This document shows, in pieces, positions 10,147-18,054 of a stretch of 64,000 nt of DNA. The notes below the pieces were generated by a model. It saw only the letters and a program-made list of their open reading frames with translations, searched no databases and was not told the origin of the DNA. Within the stretch, counting starts at the first letter, position 1; the number at the start of each line of letters is the position of its first letter. Position numbers and translations under genes: made by a program. The stretch comes from Yinghuangia seranimata (lineage in GTDB: Bacteria; Actinomycetota; Actinomycetes; Streptomycetales; Streptomycetaceae): assembly GCF_029953285.1 (NCBI RefSeq), contig NZ_JASAOI010000014.1:124001-188000 (forward strand), written 5' to 3'.

Positions 10147-10695
10147 ATGTCCGCCGAGTCCGTCCGAATCCGGCCGGTCCACCCCGACGACCTGGACGCG
10201 GTCGCCGCGATCTACGCCTACTACGTCGCGAACAGCGTGGCCACGTTTGACGAGGTCGCGCCGACCGCCGACGACTGGCGGGCGAAGGCGCACGACCTGT
10301 GGGGGCGCCGGCTGCCGTTCCTGGTCGCGGAGGACGACTGGCAGGTGGTCGGGTTCGCGTACGCGGGACCGTGGCGGCCGAAGCCGGCGTACCGGCACAC
10401 CGCCGAGGACACGATCTACATCTCGCCCGACCACCTCAGCAAGGGACTGGGCCGCACGCTGCTGTCCACGCTCCTGCCGCTGTGCGCCGACGCGGGCGTG
10501 CGGCGCGTCCTGGCGGTCATCGCCGACGGCGGCGACGACTCGTCGGCGAAGCTGCACCAGTCCTTCGGGTTCACCGAGGCGGGCCGGCTGACGGCGGTCG
10601 GCTTCAAGCACGAGCGCTGGCTGGACACCGTCCTCTACCAGCTGGAGCTGGCGCCGCGCGTGACGCCTGAGGCGCCGCAGGAGCCGATCGCCTGA
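10147..10695 (+). CDS. GNAT N-acetyltransferase, phosphinothricin acetyltransferase-like
   Basis: 182-residue GNAT acetyltransferase resembling the PAT/Bar branch: IRPVHPDDLDAVAAIYAYYV, SVATFDE, PFLVAEDDWQVVGFAYAG, TIYISPDHLSKGLGRTLLSTLL (acetyl-CoA pyrophosphate loop) and the late VGFKHERWLDTVLYQ. Likely acetylates a small amine such as phosphinothricin-like or methionine sulfone/sulfoximine compounds, cytoplasmic. The ATG at 10147 follows AAGGAG at good spacing; an in-frame upstream GTG at 10069 lacks support. Confidence 0.88.
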   Translation: MSAESVRIRPVHPDDLDAVAAIYAYYVANSVATFDEVAPTADDWRAKAHDLWGRRLPFLVAEDDWQVVGFAYAGPWRPKPAYRHTAEDTIYISPDHLSKGLGRTLLSTLLPLCADAGVRRVLAVIADGGDDSSAKLHQSFGFTEAGRLTAVGFKHERWLDTVLYQLELAPRVTPEAPQEPIA

Positions 10696-10723
10696 CGGGC
10701 TCTTCAAGCCGCGTCAGGCCGCG

Positions 10724-12037
10724 TCAGGCCGCGGCGAGGCGGGCCGCCGTCTCGCGTACCGCCGCGAGGGCACCCGACAGGCCGGGGTGGAGCAGCGTCC
10801 CGCCGTGTTTGACCGGGCGGCCCGCGACCAGGACCGTGTCGATGTTGCCGGGGTGCGCGGCGGTGACGACCGCGCCGACGGGGTCGTGGAAGCCGGTCAG
10901 GTTGACCGCGTCGGCGCGCAGGAGCAGCAGGTCGGCGCGCTTGCCGGGCCGCAGTGAGCCGACGGTGTCGGCGAGCCCGAGGGCGGCCGCGCCGTCGAGC
11001 GTGGCCATGCGCAGCACGTCGGCGGCGGTCAGGCGCGGGCCGCCCGCGACGTGCGCCGTGGTGAGTGCGGCGCGCATGAGCGAGAACATGTCTCCCGCGA
11101 CGGTGGTGACGACGTCGACGCCGAGCCCGGTGGTGACGCCCGCGGCTCGGAGCCGTCCGGCCATCGGCGCGCCGTGGCCCATGGACGCCTCGACGGCGGG
11201 GGCGACGGACATCGCGCCGCCGGAGTCGGCGATGCGGCGCAGCTCGTCGTCGGGCAGCGAGTTGCCGTGCACGTACAGGGTGTCCGGACCGAGGAGTCCG
11301 GCGTCGTCGAGTGCGGCGACGGGGCGCTCCGCTACCGGGCCGGCGCCGACGTGCACGGCGATGCGCATGCCGAGCTCGCGGGCGAGTCGCCAGTCCTCGA
11401 GCACGTCCTCCATCGGGCTGTACGACGGGCCGTGCGGCGCGAGCGCGAGGCTGACGAGGCCGTCGCCGCCGCGCGCGGTGTGGCGCTCGTGGGCTGCGCG
11501 GACGTCCTTGGTGTGCCGGGCGTCGGCGGCGAAGACGGGGTAGCCGTACCCGAACACCGCGCGCACGCCCGCCTCGTGGAGGCCGTCGAGGGCGGCGTCG
11601 GCGTGTTCGGGGGTGTAGAGCGCGTGGGAGAAGTCCTGGACGGTGGTGATGCCGGCGTCCAGGCATTCGAGCGCCCCGGCGAGGTTGGCGGCGTGCAGGT
11701 CGGCGGGGCGCATGCGCGGGCCGAGGCCGCCGAGCACGGTGGTCAGGTAGCCGCCGAGGTCGCTGTCGACGGCGATGGCGCGCAGGGGCGTCTGCCAGAC
11801 GTGGCGGTGGGTGTCGACGAAGCCGGGGAGCACGATGCGGTCGCGGGCGTCGACGACCTCCGCGCCGTCGGCGGGCAGGTCGGGGCCGACGGCGGTGATC
11901 GTGCCGTTCTCGACGAGGACGTCGGTGTGCGGGCGGGCGTGCGGGTGCGGCTCGGTGTCGATGACGAGGGCGTCGCGCAGCAGGACGCGCGGGGCGGCGT
12001 ACGCGGCGGGGCCGGGTGTTCCGGGCGTTTCGGGCAT
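10724..12037 (-). CDS. Amidohydrolase, TRZ/ATZ (chlorohydrolase/cytosine deaminase-like) family
   Basis: 437-residue metal-dependent hydrolase of the ATZ/TRZ deaminase group. Metal ligands visible are His77 and His79 (DTHRHVW), a His in AVHVGAG, a His in YVHGNSLPD and the Asp in GLGVDVVTT. The C-terminus LGLADTVGSLRPGKRADLLLLR is typical of the family. Probably deaminates or dechlorinates an N-heterocycle; the substrate is unknown. The ATG at 12037 follows GGAGGGG. It is divergent from a MarR regulator with a perfect palindrome between them, so it is likely the regulated enzyme. Confidence 0.85.
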   Translation of the reverse strand: MPETPGTPGPAAYAAPRVLLRDALVIDTEPHPHARPHTDVLVENGTITAVGPDLPADGAEVVDARDRIVLPGFVDTHRHVWQTPLRAIAVDSDLGGYLTTVLGGLGPRMRPADLHAANLAGALECLDAGITTVQDFSHALYTPEHADAALDGLHEAGVRAVFGYGYPVFAADARHTKDVRAAHERHTARGGDGLVSLALAPHGPSYSPMEDVLEDWRLARELGMRIAVHVGAGPVAERPVAALDDAGLLGPDTLYVHGNSLPDDELRRIADSGGAMSVAPAVEASMGHGAPMAGRLRAAGVTTGLGVDVVTTVAGDMFSLMRAALTTAHVAGGPRLTAADVLRMATLDGAAALGLADTVGSLRPGKRADLLLLRADAVNLTGFHDPVGAVVTAAHPGNIDTVLVAGRPVKHGGTLLHPGLSGALAAVRETAARLAAA

Positions 12038-12081
12038 GGGGGTCCCCTCCAGAGCGGCCGGCGACACCGGCCATTGACTTG

Positions 12082-12097
12082 CTGGAAAGCTTTCCAG
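12082..12097. promoter_or_regulatory. Putative MarR operator palindrome
   Basis: Perfect 16-bp palindrome CTGGAAAGCTTTCCAG in the 93-bp gap between the divergent amidohydrolase and marR genes. It lies just downstream of a TTGACT box and 33 bp upstream of the marR start. Size and placement fit a MarR dimer site acting on both genes. Confidence 0.65.
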
Positions 12098-12130
12098 AAA
12101 GCTATCGGGGAAATCAACTACCCTTCCCGG

Positions 12131-12634
12131 ATGAGTGCCACCGCCCCGCGCCCCGACCGCGCCGACGAGCTCATCGCCGCGTGGGAGCGCGAACTGCCCG
12201 AGGCGCTCGGCCCGACCACCGAGCTGACCAAGCGCGTCATGCTGCTGGCCGCGGCGCTGGACGCCGCCACCCGCCGGGAGCTGCCCGAACACGGGCTCAC
12301 CGGCGCCGAGTTCGACATCCTCGCGGCGCTCCGCCGGGCCGGTGCGGGGTACCGCATGAAGCCCAACGAGCTCGGCCGCGCCGTCCTGCTGTCGTCCGGC
12401 GGCACCACCAACACGCTCAACCGGCTCGCCGCGCGCGGCCTCGTCGAGCGCGCCCCCGACCCGCACGACGGGCGCAGCATGCTCATCCAGCTGACGCCGG
12501 AGGGCGTGGAGCTGGCCGAGCGCGCGGTGCTGGCCAACGCGGCGGCGCACGCCGCGGTCTTCGCGGCGGTGCCGGCGGAGGCGGTCGAGGCGGCGACGCG
12601 GGCGCTACGGGGGATCCCGCTGCCGCGCGGGTGA
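12131..12634 (+). CDS. MarR family transcriptional regulator
   Basis: 167-residue MarR protein with a winged helix (LTGAEFDILAALRRAG, ELGRAVLLSSGGTTNTLNRLAARGLVERAPDPHDGRSMLIQLTPEG). Expected to bind the palindrome at 12082-12097 as a dimer and release it on binding a ligand related to the amidohydrolase substrate. The ATG at 12131 has no Shine-Dalgarno sequence but a TACCCT hexamer ends six bases upstream, so a leaderless transcript is likely. Confidence 0.9.
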   Translation: MSATAPRPDRADELIAAWERELPEALGPTTELTKRVMLLAAALDAATRRELPEHGLTGAEFDILAALRRAGAGYRMKPNELGRAVLLSSGGTTNTLNRLAARGLVERAPDPHDGRSMLIQLTPEGVELAERAVLANAAAHAAVFAAVPAEAVEAATRALRGIPLPRG

Positions 12635-12689
12635 GCTGGAGCGGCGAGTGCGTCTGCCTTTACGGCGTGGGCGACCCGTCCGGTGTGCC

Positions 12690-13142
12690 TCACGCGGCGG
12701 TGCTGATCCGGAACACCGGGTAGCCCGGTGCGATGCCCAGCAGCGTCTCGTCGCTCGCCTTCGCGTCCACACCGTCGAAGAACACCCCGACCTCGAACTT
12801 CCGCCGCTTGAGGTAGGCGCGCAGCACCTCGGGCTTCTCGGCGTCGGCCAGCTCGACGTAGTGGAACGCCTCGACCTTCTTGCCGACCCGCAGCTCGCCG
12901 CCGTCGGTGGCGCGGAGGTTGCGCACCCACTGCGTGTGGCCGCGCGGCGCGACAAGGTAGCGCTCGCCCTCGTAGGTGAGCATGTTCACCGGGGTGGTGC
13001 GCCACTCGCCCGACTTGCGGCCGCGGACCGCGAGCACCCGGCTGCCCCACACGCTCAGGCCGCGGCGGGTCAGCCACGCGACGACGACGTTGAAGGTGTT
13101 GGTGGCGGTCTTCGGCTTGATGTAGCGGATCTGCTCGGCCAT
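12690..13142 (-). CDS. Deazaflavin (F420)-dependent nitroreductase family protein (Ddn-like)
   Basis: 150-residue split-barrel protein of the DUF385/Ddn family, which binds F420H2 (or flavin) and reduces quinones, nitro or enone compounds. Family blocks seen are LAVRGRKSGEWRTTPVNMLTYEGERYLVAPRGHTQWVRNLRA and GELRVGKKVEAF. The ATG at 13142 follows AGGAGC. It is divergent from a TetR regulator and the gap carries two matching operator-like repeats, so it is probably a TetR-controlled detoxification enzyme. Confidence 0.88.
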   Translation of the reverse strand: MAEQIRYIKPKTATNTFNVVVAWLTRRGLSVWGSRVLAVRGRKSGEWRTTPVNMLTYEGERYLVAPRGHTQWVRNLRATDGGELRVGKKVEAFHYVELADAEKPEVLRAYLKRRKFEVGVFFDGVDAKASDETLLGIAPGYPVFRISTAA

Positions 13143-13178
13143 GACGGGCTCCTGGTTTTCGTGTCCGGTGTTTCGTTT

Positions 13179-13195
13179 CGAGAGCGGCGCTCTCG
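13179..13195. promoter_or_regulatory. Putative TetR operator 1
   Basis: Inverted repeat CGAGAGC-N3-GCTCTCG, 37 bp before the Ddn-like start. Its core AGAGC-N3-GCTCT is repeated at 13235-13247. Confidence 0.6.
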
Positions 13196-13234
13196 TCTGA
13201 GAACAACTCTGCCCCATGGCCGGCGCATCACGCA

Positions 13235-13247
13235 AGAGCAGTGCTCT
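13235..13247. promoter_or_regulatory. Putative TetR operator 2
   Basis: Second copy of AGAGC-N3-GCTCT, centred 54 bp from operator 1 and about 28 bp before the -10-like hexamer of tetR. The two sites would cover the two divergent promoters. Confidence 0.6.
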
Positions 13248-13287
13248 CTTTTTTGTGCGACGTTCTCGGTTCTGTCAGACTGCCGTC

Positions 13288-13992
13288 ATGAACGCGAGCC
13301 GCACCGCCCGTGACCGCGCCCGGGCCGAGCTGACCCGGGAGATCAAAGAAGAGGCCCGCCGCCAGCTGGCCGTCGAAGGCGCGCAGCGCCTGTCGCTCCG
13401 CGCCGTCGCGCGCGAGCTCGGCATGGTCTCCTCGGCCCTCTACCGCTACTTCCCCAGCCGCGACGACCTGCTCACCCACCTGATCATCGACGCGTACGAC
13501 GGCGTCGGCGCCGCCGTCGAGGCCGCCGCCGCCCAGGCCGGCGACCACCCCCGCGCACGCTGGCGCGCCGTCAGCGTCGCCGCCCGCGACTGGGCACGCA
13601 CACACCCGCACGAGTTCGCCCTCGTGTACGGCACACCCGTGCCGGGCTACGAGGCCCCGCAGGACACCGTCGGCCCGGCCAGCCGCGTCCCGATCGCGCT
13701 GCTGACCACCGTGCGGGACGCCGCGGCGGCGGGCCTGATCACCGTCCCCGAACGTCCGCTCGCACCCGAACTCGCGGCCCAGGCCGCCGTCGTCACCGAG
13801 GCCACCGGGCTGGACGTCCCGCCGGGCGCGCTCGTCCGCACCGTCATCGCGTGGACGCAGCTGTTCGGCGCGGTCGGCTTCGAACTGTTCGGACAGCTCG
13901 TCGGCAGCATGGACCCCGCGGACGCCTTCTTCGCCGAAGCCGTCGAACGCATGGCCGACTTCATCGGCTTCCCGCCCGACGCGGGGGAATAG
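13288..13992 (+). CDS. TetR/AcrR family transcriptional regulator
   Basis: 234 residues: N-terminal TetR helix-turn-helix (LRAVARELGMVSSALYRYFPSRDDLLTHLI) and a TetR_C-type ligand domain (WRAVSVAARDWARTHPHEFALVYGTPVPGY). Likely autorepressor and repressor of the divergent Ddn-like gene through two AGAGC-N3-GCTCT sites. ATG 13288 lacks a Shine-Dalgarno sequence and has CAGACT six bases upstream, so it is a leaderless candidate. Confidence 0.92.
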   Translation: MNASRTARDRARAELTREIKEEARRQLAVEGAQRLSLRAVARELGMVSSALYRYFPSRDDLLTHLIIDAYDGVGAAVEAAAAQAGDHPRARWRAVSVAARDWARTHPHEFALVYGTPVPGYEAPQDTVGPASRVPIALLTTVRDAAAAGLITVPERPLAPELAAQAAVVTEATGLDVPPGALVRTVIAWTQLFGAVGFELFGQLVGSMDPADAFFAEAVERMADFIGFPPDAGE

Positions 13993-14094
13993 CAGGAACG
14001 CACCGCGCGCTGGGCAACGTTGGACGAGTGGATCACCTGGGCACGCCCGGGCGGACCGCCCGCCGCGAACCACCGTCTGAGGGGGGACACCGAC

Positions 14095-14613
14095 ATGACG
14101 CCGCGCCCGGCACCACAGCAGTACGACGCACTCGACCCCGCGTCCGAACCCGTCCTCGAACTGCGCCACCTGCCCATCACCCACCCCGCCGCCGACCCGC
14201 TCCTGCGCGCCCTCGAAGCCGACTACGCCGAGCGCTACGGCTCCCTGGCCGACGGCGAGATGACCCTCTTCGAACCGGACGAATTCGCCCCACCGCACGG
14301 GGCGTTCGTCCTCCTCTTCGAAGACGGCGAAGCCATAGCCGGCGGCGCCTACCGCCGCTACGACGACCACACCGCCGAACTCAAACGCATCTGGACCCAC
14401 ACCGCCCACCGCCGCCGAGGCCTCGCCCGCCGCGTCCTCGAAGCCCTGGAACACAGCGCAACCACCCGCGGCTACCACCGCCTCTACCTCACCACCGGCC
14501 CCCGCCAACCCGAAGCCGTCGGCCTGTACCTCTCCACCGGCTACACCCCCCTCTTCGACGTGGACGAACCCCCCTTCGCCCCCCTGCCGTTCGAGAAGGC
14601 CCTGGTGGCGTAG
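14095..14613 (+). CDS. GNAT family N-acetyltransferase
   Basis: 172-residue GNAT acetyltransferase. The acetyl-CoA binding region is IWTHTAHRRRGLARRVLEALEHSA (R-R-G-L-A loop) followed by YHRLYLTTGPRQPEAVGLYLSTGYTPL. The ATG at 14095 follows GAGGGGGG; an upstream GTG at 14020 is less likely. Acceptor substrate unknown. It converges on the SnoaL-like gene with a strong hairpin between. Confidence 0.85.
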   Translation: MTPRPAPQQYDALDPASEPVLELRHLPITHPAADPLLRALEADYAERYGSLADGEMTLFEPDEFAPPHGAFVLLFEDGEAIAGGAYRRYDDHTAELKRIWTHTAHRRRGLARRVLEALEHSATTRGYHRLYLTTGPRQPEAVGLYLSTGYTPLFDVDEPPFAPLPFEKALVA

Positions 14614-14716
14614 CGGTGGATCCGGGCTCCCTCGGGGCTCTCGGCAGTTGAGTTCTCACCGCGGGCGGCGCGGTGCCCTTCTGCGTGCCTGACGTCGTCG
14701 GGGAACGCCCGCGCGA

Positions 14717-14760
14717 GGCGAGGCCGCGGCCAGGGGTGCACCGCTGGTCACGGCCTCGCC
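14717..14760. terminator. Bidirectional hairpin between convergent genes
   Basis: 10-bp stem GGCGAGGCCG/CGGCCTCGCC around a 24-nt loop that itself has complementary CCAG/CTGG. It lies between the convergent GNAT and SnoaL-like genes. The rest of this 188-bp gap shows nothing recognisable. Confidence 0.5.
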
Positions 14761-14801
14761 GGGTCTGCGACGGCGTCGAGGAAGCCCTGTGGGCCGGGGG
14801 C

Positions 14802-15182
14802 TCAGACGGTGCCGAGGGGGTTGAGGAGCGCGAACCGCCAACCGCCTTCGGTGCCGCGGAGGGCGATGTTGGCGGTGGTGCCGGTCGCGGTGACCCGTTC
14901 GCCGTCGGGGGCGTCGATCTCCATCGTCCAGTCGGTGACGAGGAGGGCGGTGTCCGCGCCGACGAGCGTGTGCCGCGGGACGTTCGTCAGTCGGCCGCGG
15001 GCCGCGACGGTGCCGCTGATCTCGGCCCGCAGGGCGCCTTCGCCGGTGATGAGCTCGCCCGCCACCGTGCGCATCCCCGCCCCTGGGGTGAACAGGGCCA
15101 GGACGCCTGCGACGTCGCCGTCGTTCAGGGCGTTCTGGAAGAGGATCGGCAGCGTGGCGGGGTCGGTGATGGCGGGCAGCAT
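14802..15182 (-). CDS. SnoaL/NTF2-like (SgcJ/EcaC-type) protein
   Basis: 126-residue NTF2-fold protein: FQNALNDGDVAGVLALFTPGAGM at the N-terminus, GEGALRAEISGTVAARGRL, LLVTDWTMEIDAPDGERV and GGWRFALLNPLGT at the end. Such proteins are small cyclases, isomerases or binding proteins; no function can be assigned. ATG 15182 follows AGGACC. Divergent from an AraC regulator over 136 bp, which may control it. Confidence 0.8.
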   Translation of the reverse strand: MLPAITDPATLPILFQNALNDGDVAGVLALFTPGAGMRTVAGELITGEGALRAEISGTVAARGRLTNVPRHTLVGADTALLVTDWTMEIDAPDGERVTATGTTANIALRGTEGGWRFALLNPLGTV

Positions 15183-15318
15183 GATGTGAGGTCCTTCCGT
15201 CGGACAGGGTTGGGGTGACGGCCTCTCGGCGTGCCGCCGGGTGCGGCGTTCGCCTTCAGGCGTGCCTCCACGATGCCGTCGCGGCCGTCGGTCGGGCGAG
15301 GTAGAGTCTCGCCTCGAC

Positions 15319-16248
15319 ATGGTCGAAAGTGGACAGCGGCCCGGCATCGTCGACGTCGCGTACGACAACCCCGACCGCGTGCGCGTCGGCATCGAGGTAC
15401 TGACCTTCGACGCGCTGAAGGCACGGCTGAGGAGCTCGGTCGCCCAGCGGCCGAGCCGCGTCGACTTCCACCAGCTCATGCTGGTGCGTCGCGGTGCGGG
15501 CACGGCGATGGTCGATTTCGACACCTACCCGTGCGCCCCGGGCACGCTGCTCCACCTGCGGCCCGGGCAGGTGCAACGGCTGCCCGTCGGCGCGGAGGGG
15601 CGACCCGCGGACCTCGACGCGGTCCTGCTGCTGTTCACCGCGGACTTCCCGCTGCCGCCGCCCGCGACCCGCGACGTGCTCGACGGATTCGGCCCGGTGG
15701 CGTGGCGGCTGCCGCCCGGCGAGTTCGACGTCCTCGACCGGGCCGTGACCGAGTTGCAGACGGAGTACCGGCGGCTGCGGGACGAACGCGCCGCCGCGCC
15801 CGCGGCCCTTGCCGACACCGGCGTCGAGCTGACCGAGGCACTGCTGCGCCACCTGCTGAGGGCGCTGCTCATCCGCCTGTCGCGCCTCCCGGACCCGACC
15901 GGACACGCCGTCGCGCCTGCCGCACCCGGCGCCGACGTCTATGCGGCCTTCCGGCACGAGTTGGAGCGATCGTTCGCCGTCACCCGGTCCGTCGAGGACT
16001 ACGCGCGGCGCCTGGGCTACTCGCCTCGGACCGTCACCCGCGCCTGCCTGGCCGCCACCGGTCGAAGCGCCAAGCAACTGGCCGACGCCCGCGTCGCCTT
16101 GGAGGCGCGGCGGCTGCTCGCCCACACCGATCTGCCCGTATCCGTCATCGGCCGTGCGCTCGGCTTCACCGAGGCCACCAACTTCGGAAAGTTCTTCGTC
16201 CGCGAGACGGGCCGCACCCCTGGTGCGTTCCGCCGCGGTCAGCGATGA
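15319..16248 (+). CDS. AraC family transcriptional regulator
   Basis: 309 residues: N-terminal cupin-like sensor (FHQLMLVRRGAGTAMVDFDTYPCAPGTLLHLRPGQVQRL) and C-terminal double HTH (YARRLGYSPRTVTRACLAATGRSAKQLADARVALEARRLLAHTDLPVSVIGRALGFTEATNFGKFFVRETGRTPGAFR in sequence order). Likely an effector-responsive regulator of the divergent SnoaL-like gene or itself. ATG 15319 gives the family's usual N-terminus; a GTG upstream at 15241 is possible but would overlap the promoter. Confidence 0.88.
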   Translation: MVESGQRPGIVDVAYDNPDRVRVGIEVLTFDALKARLRSSVAQRPSRVDFHQLMLVRRGAGTAMVDFDTYPCAPGTLLHLRPGQVQRLPVGAEGRPADLDAVLLLFTADFPLPPPATRDVLDGFGPVAWRLPPGEFDVLDRAVTELQTEYRRLRDERAAAPAALADTGVELTEALLRHLLRALLIRLSRLPDPTGHAVAPAAPGADVYAAFRHELERSFAVTRSVEDYARRLGYSPRTVTRACLAATGRSAKQLADARVALEARRLLAHTDLPVSVIGRALGFTEATNFGKFFVRETGRTPGAFRRGQR

Positions 16249-16327
16249 AAGGCACGCGGATCGTCCACCTGCGCCGCCGCCCGGGGTGGTTCTTGATCGG
16301 GGGCGGGGGTTCCGGTCTGATGGCGGG

Positions 16328-17200
16328 GTGGACGGGGACGAGTGGTTGGCCGGGCGGTTCGCGGAGCACCGGCCGCAGTTGTGGGCCGTGGCCTTTCGGC
16401 TGTCGGGGTCGGCGGGGGAGGCCGATGACGCGTTGCGGGAGGCTTGGCCGCGGGTCGGGCGGGCGGCTGCGGGTGGGGGCGACGAGCTTGCGGCGTGGCT
16501 GACCGGTGTGGTTGGGCGGGTCGCGGTCGGCATGTTGCGGGATCGGGCGGGTCGGGGTGGGGAATCGGGCGACGCGCGTGTGTCGGCGGATACGCAGGAG
16601 CGCGACGGTGCCGGCCCGGAGGACGCGGGGGTTCAGGGCGACGCTGTCGGGCTTGCCATGTTGGTGGTGCTGGAGGCGCTGAGCCCGGCGGAGCGGCTGG
16701 CGTTCGTGCTGCATGACGTGTTCGGCGTGCCGGTTGAGCGGGTTGCGCCGGTTGTCGGGCGGTCGACCGCGGTGACTCGGCAGTTGGCTGGTCGGGCACG
16801 GCGTCGGGTTCGGGGTACGCCGCCTGATCCGGTTGCTGATGCCGCGTGTCAGCGGGAGGTTGTTGCGGATTTCGTTGCGGCGTTCCGTGCGGGGGAGTTC
16901 GAGGTGTTGGTGCGGCTGCTCGATCCCGATGTGGTGCTGCGGGCCGATGCGGTTGTGGTGGAGATGGGCTCGCCCGCCGAGGTTCGTGGCGCCGTTGACG
17001 TGGCGGAGATGTTCTCCGGTCGGGCGAGGGCGGCCAGGCCCGCGGTGGTCGACGGGCTGGCCGGCCTGGTGTGGGTGCAGGGCGGGGTGCCGCGCGTGGT
17101 CTTCACGTTCGTTGTGGTCGACGGCGTTGTCGCGGGGATCGATCTGGTGGGGGACGGGGGCGCGATCGGGGCGATGGAGATCGAGTTCGGGGAGGGGTAG
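16328..17200 (+). CDS. ECF41-like RNA polymerase sigma factor with SnoaL-like C-terminus
   Basis: 290-residue sigma-70 family ECF protein. Region 2 is RFAEHRPQLWAVAFRLSGSAGEADDALREAW, region 4 is EALSPAERLAFVLHDVFGVPVERVAPVVGRSTAVTRQLAGRARRRV, then a SnoaL-like domain (VVADFVAAFRAGEFEVLVRLLDPDVVLRADAVV). ECF41 factors lack a separate anti-sigma factor and use this C-terminal domain for regulation. The interdomain WLPEP motif present in the paralogue at 27325-28215 is absent. Codon use is unlike the neighbours, with many GTT, GTG and GGT codons. Start GTG 16328 is the best family fit; no clear ribosome site. Confidence 0.78.
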   Translation: MDGDEWLAGRFAEHRPQLWAVAFRLSGSAGEADDALREAWPRVGRAAAGGGDELAAWLTGVVGRVAVGMLRDRAGRGGESGDARVSADTQERDGAGPEDAGVQGDAVGLAMLVVLEALSPAERLAFVLHDVFGVPVERVAPVVGRSTAVTRQLAGRARRRVRGTPPDPVADAACQREVVADFVAAFRAGEFEVLVRLLDPDVVLRADAVVVEMGSPAEVRGAVDVAEMFSGRARAARPAVVDGLAGLVWVQGGVPRVVFTFVVVDGVVAGIDLVGDGGAIGAMEIEFGEG

Positions 17201-17229
17201 GGCTCGCGGCTTCGGTCGGAATCCGGGGC

Positions 17230-17952
17230 TCAGTCGTCCAGGAGCTTTGCGAGGAGTGCGGGCTCGTCGACCAGGGCTGCGCGGAGTTGGGCTTCCGCGA
17301 TCGGGGCGAAGGACGGGATGTCGAACTCGGTCCAGTCCAGCGGGCCCTGCGGGGGCTGCGGGTCGTACTCGAGGAACAGCTGGACGTGGCGCGCGGTCTG
17401 GGCGCCGGCGAGGCGTTCGACCAGGTGCAGGGCCATGTCGATGCCGGCCGAGACGCCCGCCGCGGTGATGACCGGGCCGTCCTCGACCCAGCGTTCGGCG
17501 ACCGGTGTCGCACCGAACCTGGCGAGGGTGCCTCGGTGCAGCCAGTGGGTGTTGGCCTTGCGTCCGGCCAGGAGTCCGGCCTCGCCGAGGAGGAGGGCGC
17601 CGGTGCAGACGGAGGCGACGATCTCGGCGGTGGCTCCCGCGGTGCGCAGGTAGCCGATCAGCTGCTCGTCGGCCATTGCGGCGATCGTCGGCTCTTCGCC
17701 GCCGGGGACGATCAGCACGTCGGGCCCGGGGACCTCGTCGAAGGTGCGTTCGGGGACGACGGCCAGCGGCGTGTCTGTTGTGTAGGGACCGCGGGTCGCG
17801 CCGACGACCACGACCTCGAACGGCAGTCCGAACCTGGGCAGCGCGGACATCACCTGGAGCGGCCCGACCAGGTCGAGGAGAGTCATGCCGGGGTAGGCGA
17901 GGAATGCGATCACGCGAGGGAGGGGTGCTGTGGGGTTCAGGGCTTCTGTCAT
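17230..17952 (-). CDS. DJ-1/PfpI family protein
   Basis: 240-residue DJ-1/PfpI-fold protein resembling isonitrile-hydratase-type members: VIAFLAYPGMTLLDLVGPLQVM, DVLIVPGGEEP and the nucleophile elbow ASVCTGALLLGEAGLLAGRKANTHW with the reactive Cys in SVCTGA. Could be an isonitrile hydratase or other thiol-dependent hydrolase, cytoplasmic. It is divergent from a GlxA-type regulator that contains a related DJ-1 domain, so a shared ligand class is plausible. Confidence 0.85.
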   Translation of the reverse strand: MTEALNPTAPLPRVIAFLAYPGMTLLDLVGPLQVMSALPRFGLPFEVVVVGATRGPYTTDTPLAVVPERTFDEVPGPDVLIVPGGEEPTIAAMADEQLIGYLRTAGATAEIVASVCTGALLLGEAGLLAGRKANTHWLHRGTLARFGATPVAERWVEDGPVITAAGVSAGIDMALHLVERLAGAQTARHVQLFLEYDPQPPQGPLDWTEFDIPSFAPIAEAQLRAALVDEPALLAKLLDD

Positions 17953-18054
17953 GTGGCCACCGTGGCGGTCGTCGTCGGGCGCATGGTGGGGGATGTCCGG
18001 GATCCTGCGAAGCCTGTCTCCCGGACACCGGCATGACGGCGCTACCGTCGCCGC

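Noticed and set aside
5976-10148. 1390-codon open frame on the minus strand opposite the SNF2 gene
   Set aside because: It is an antisense shadow: composition is Arg/Pro/Gly-rich without domains, while the plus strand has complete SNF2 motifs.
16166-18034. 622-codon minus-strand frame opposite the ECF41-like gene
   Set aside because: Pro/Arg/His-rich antisense reading; its DJ-1-side part is out of frame with the real DJ-1 gene.
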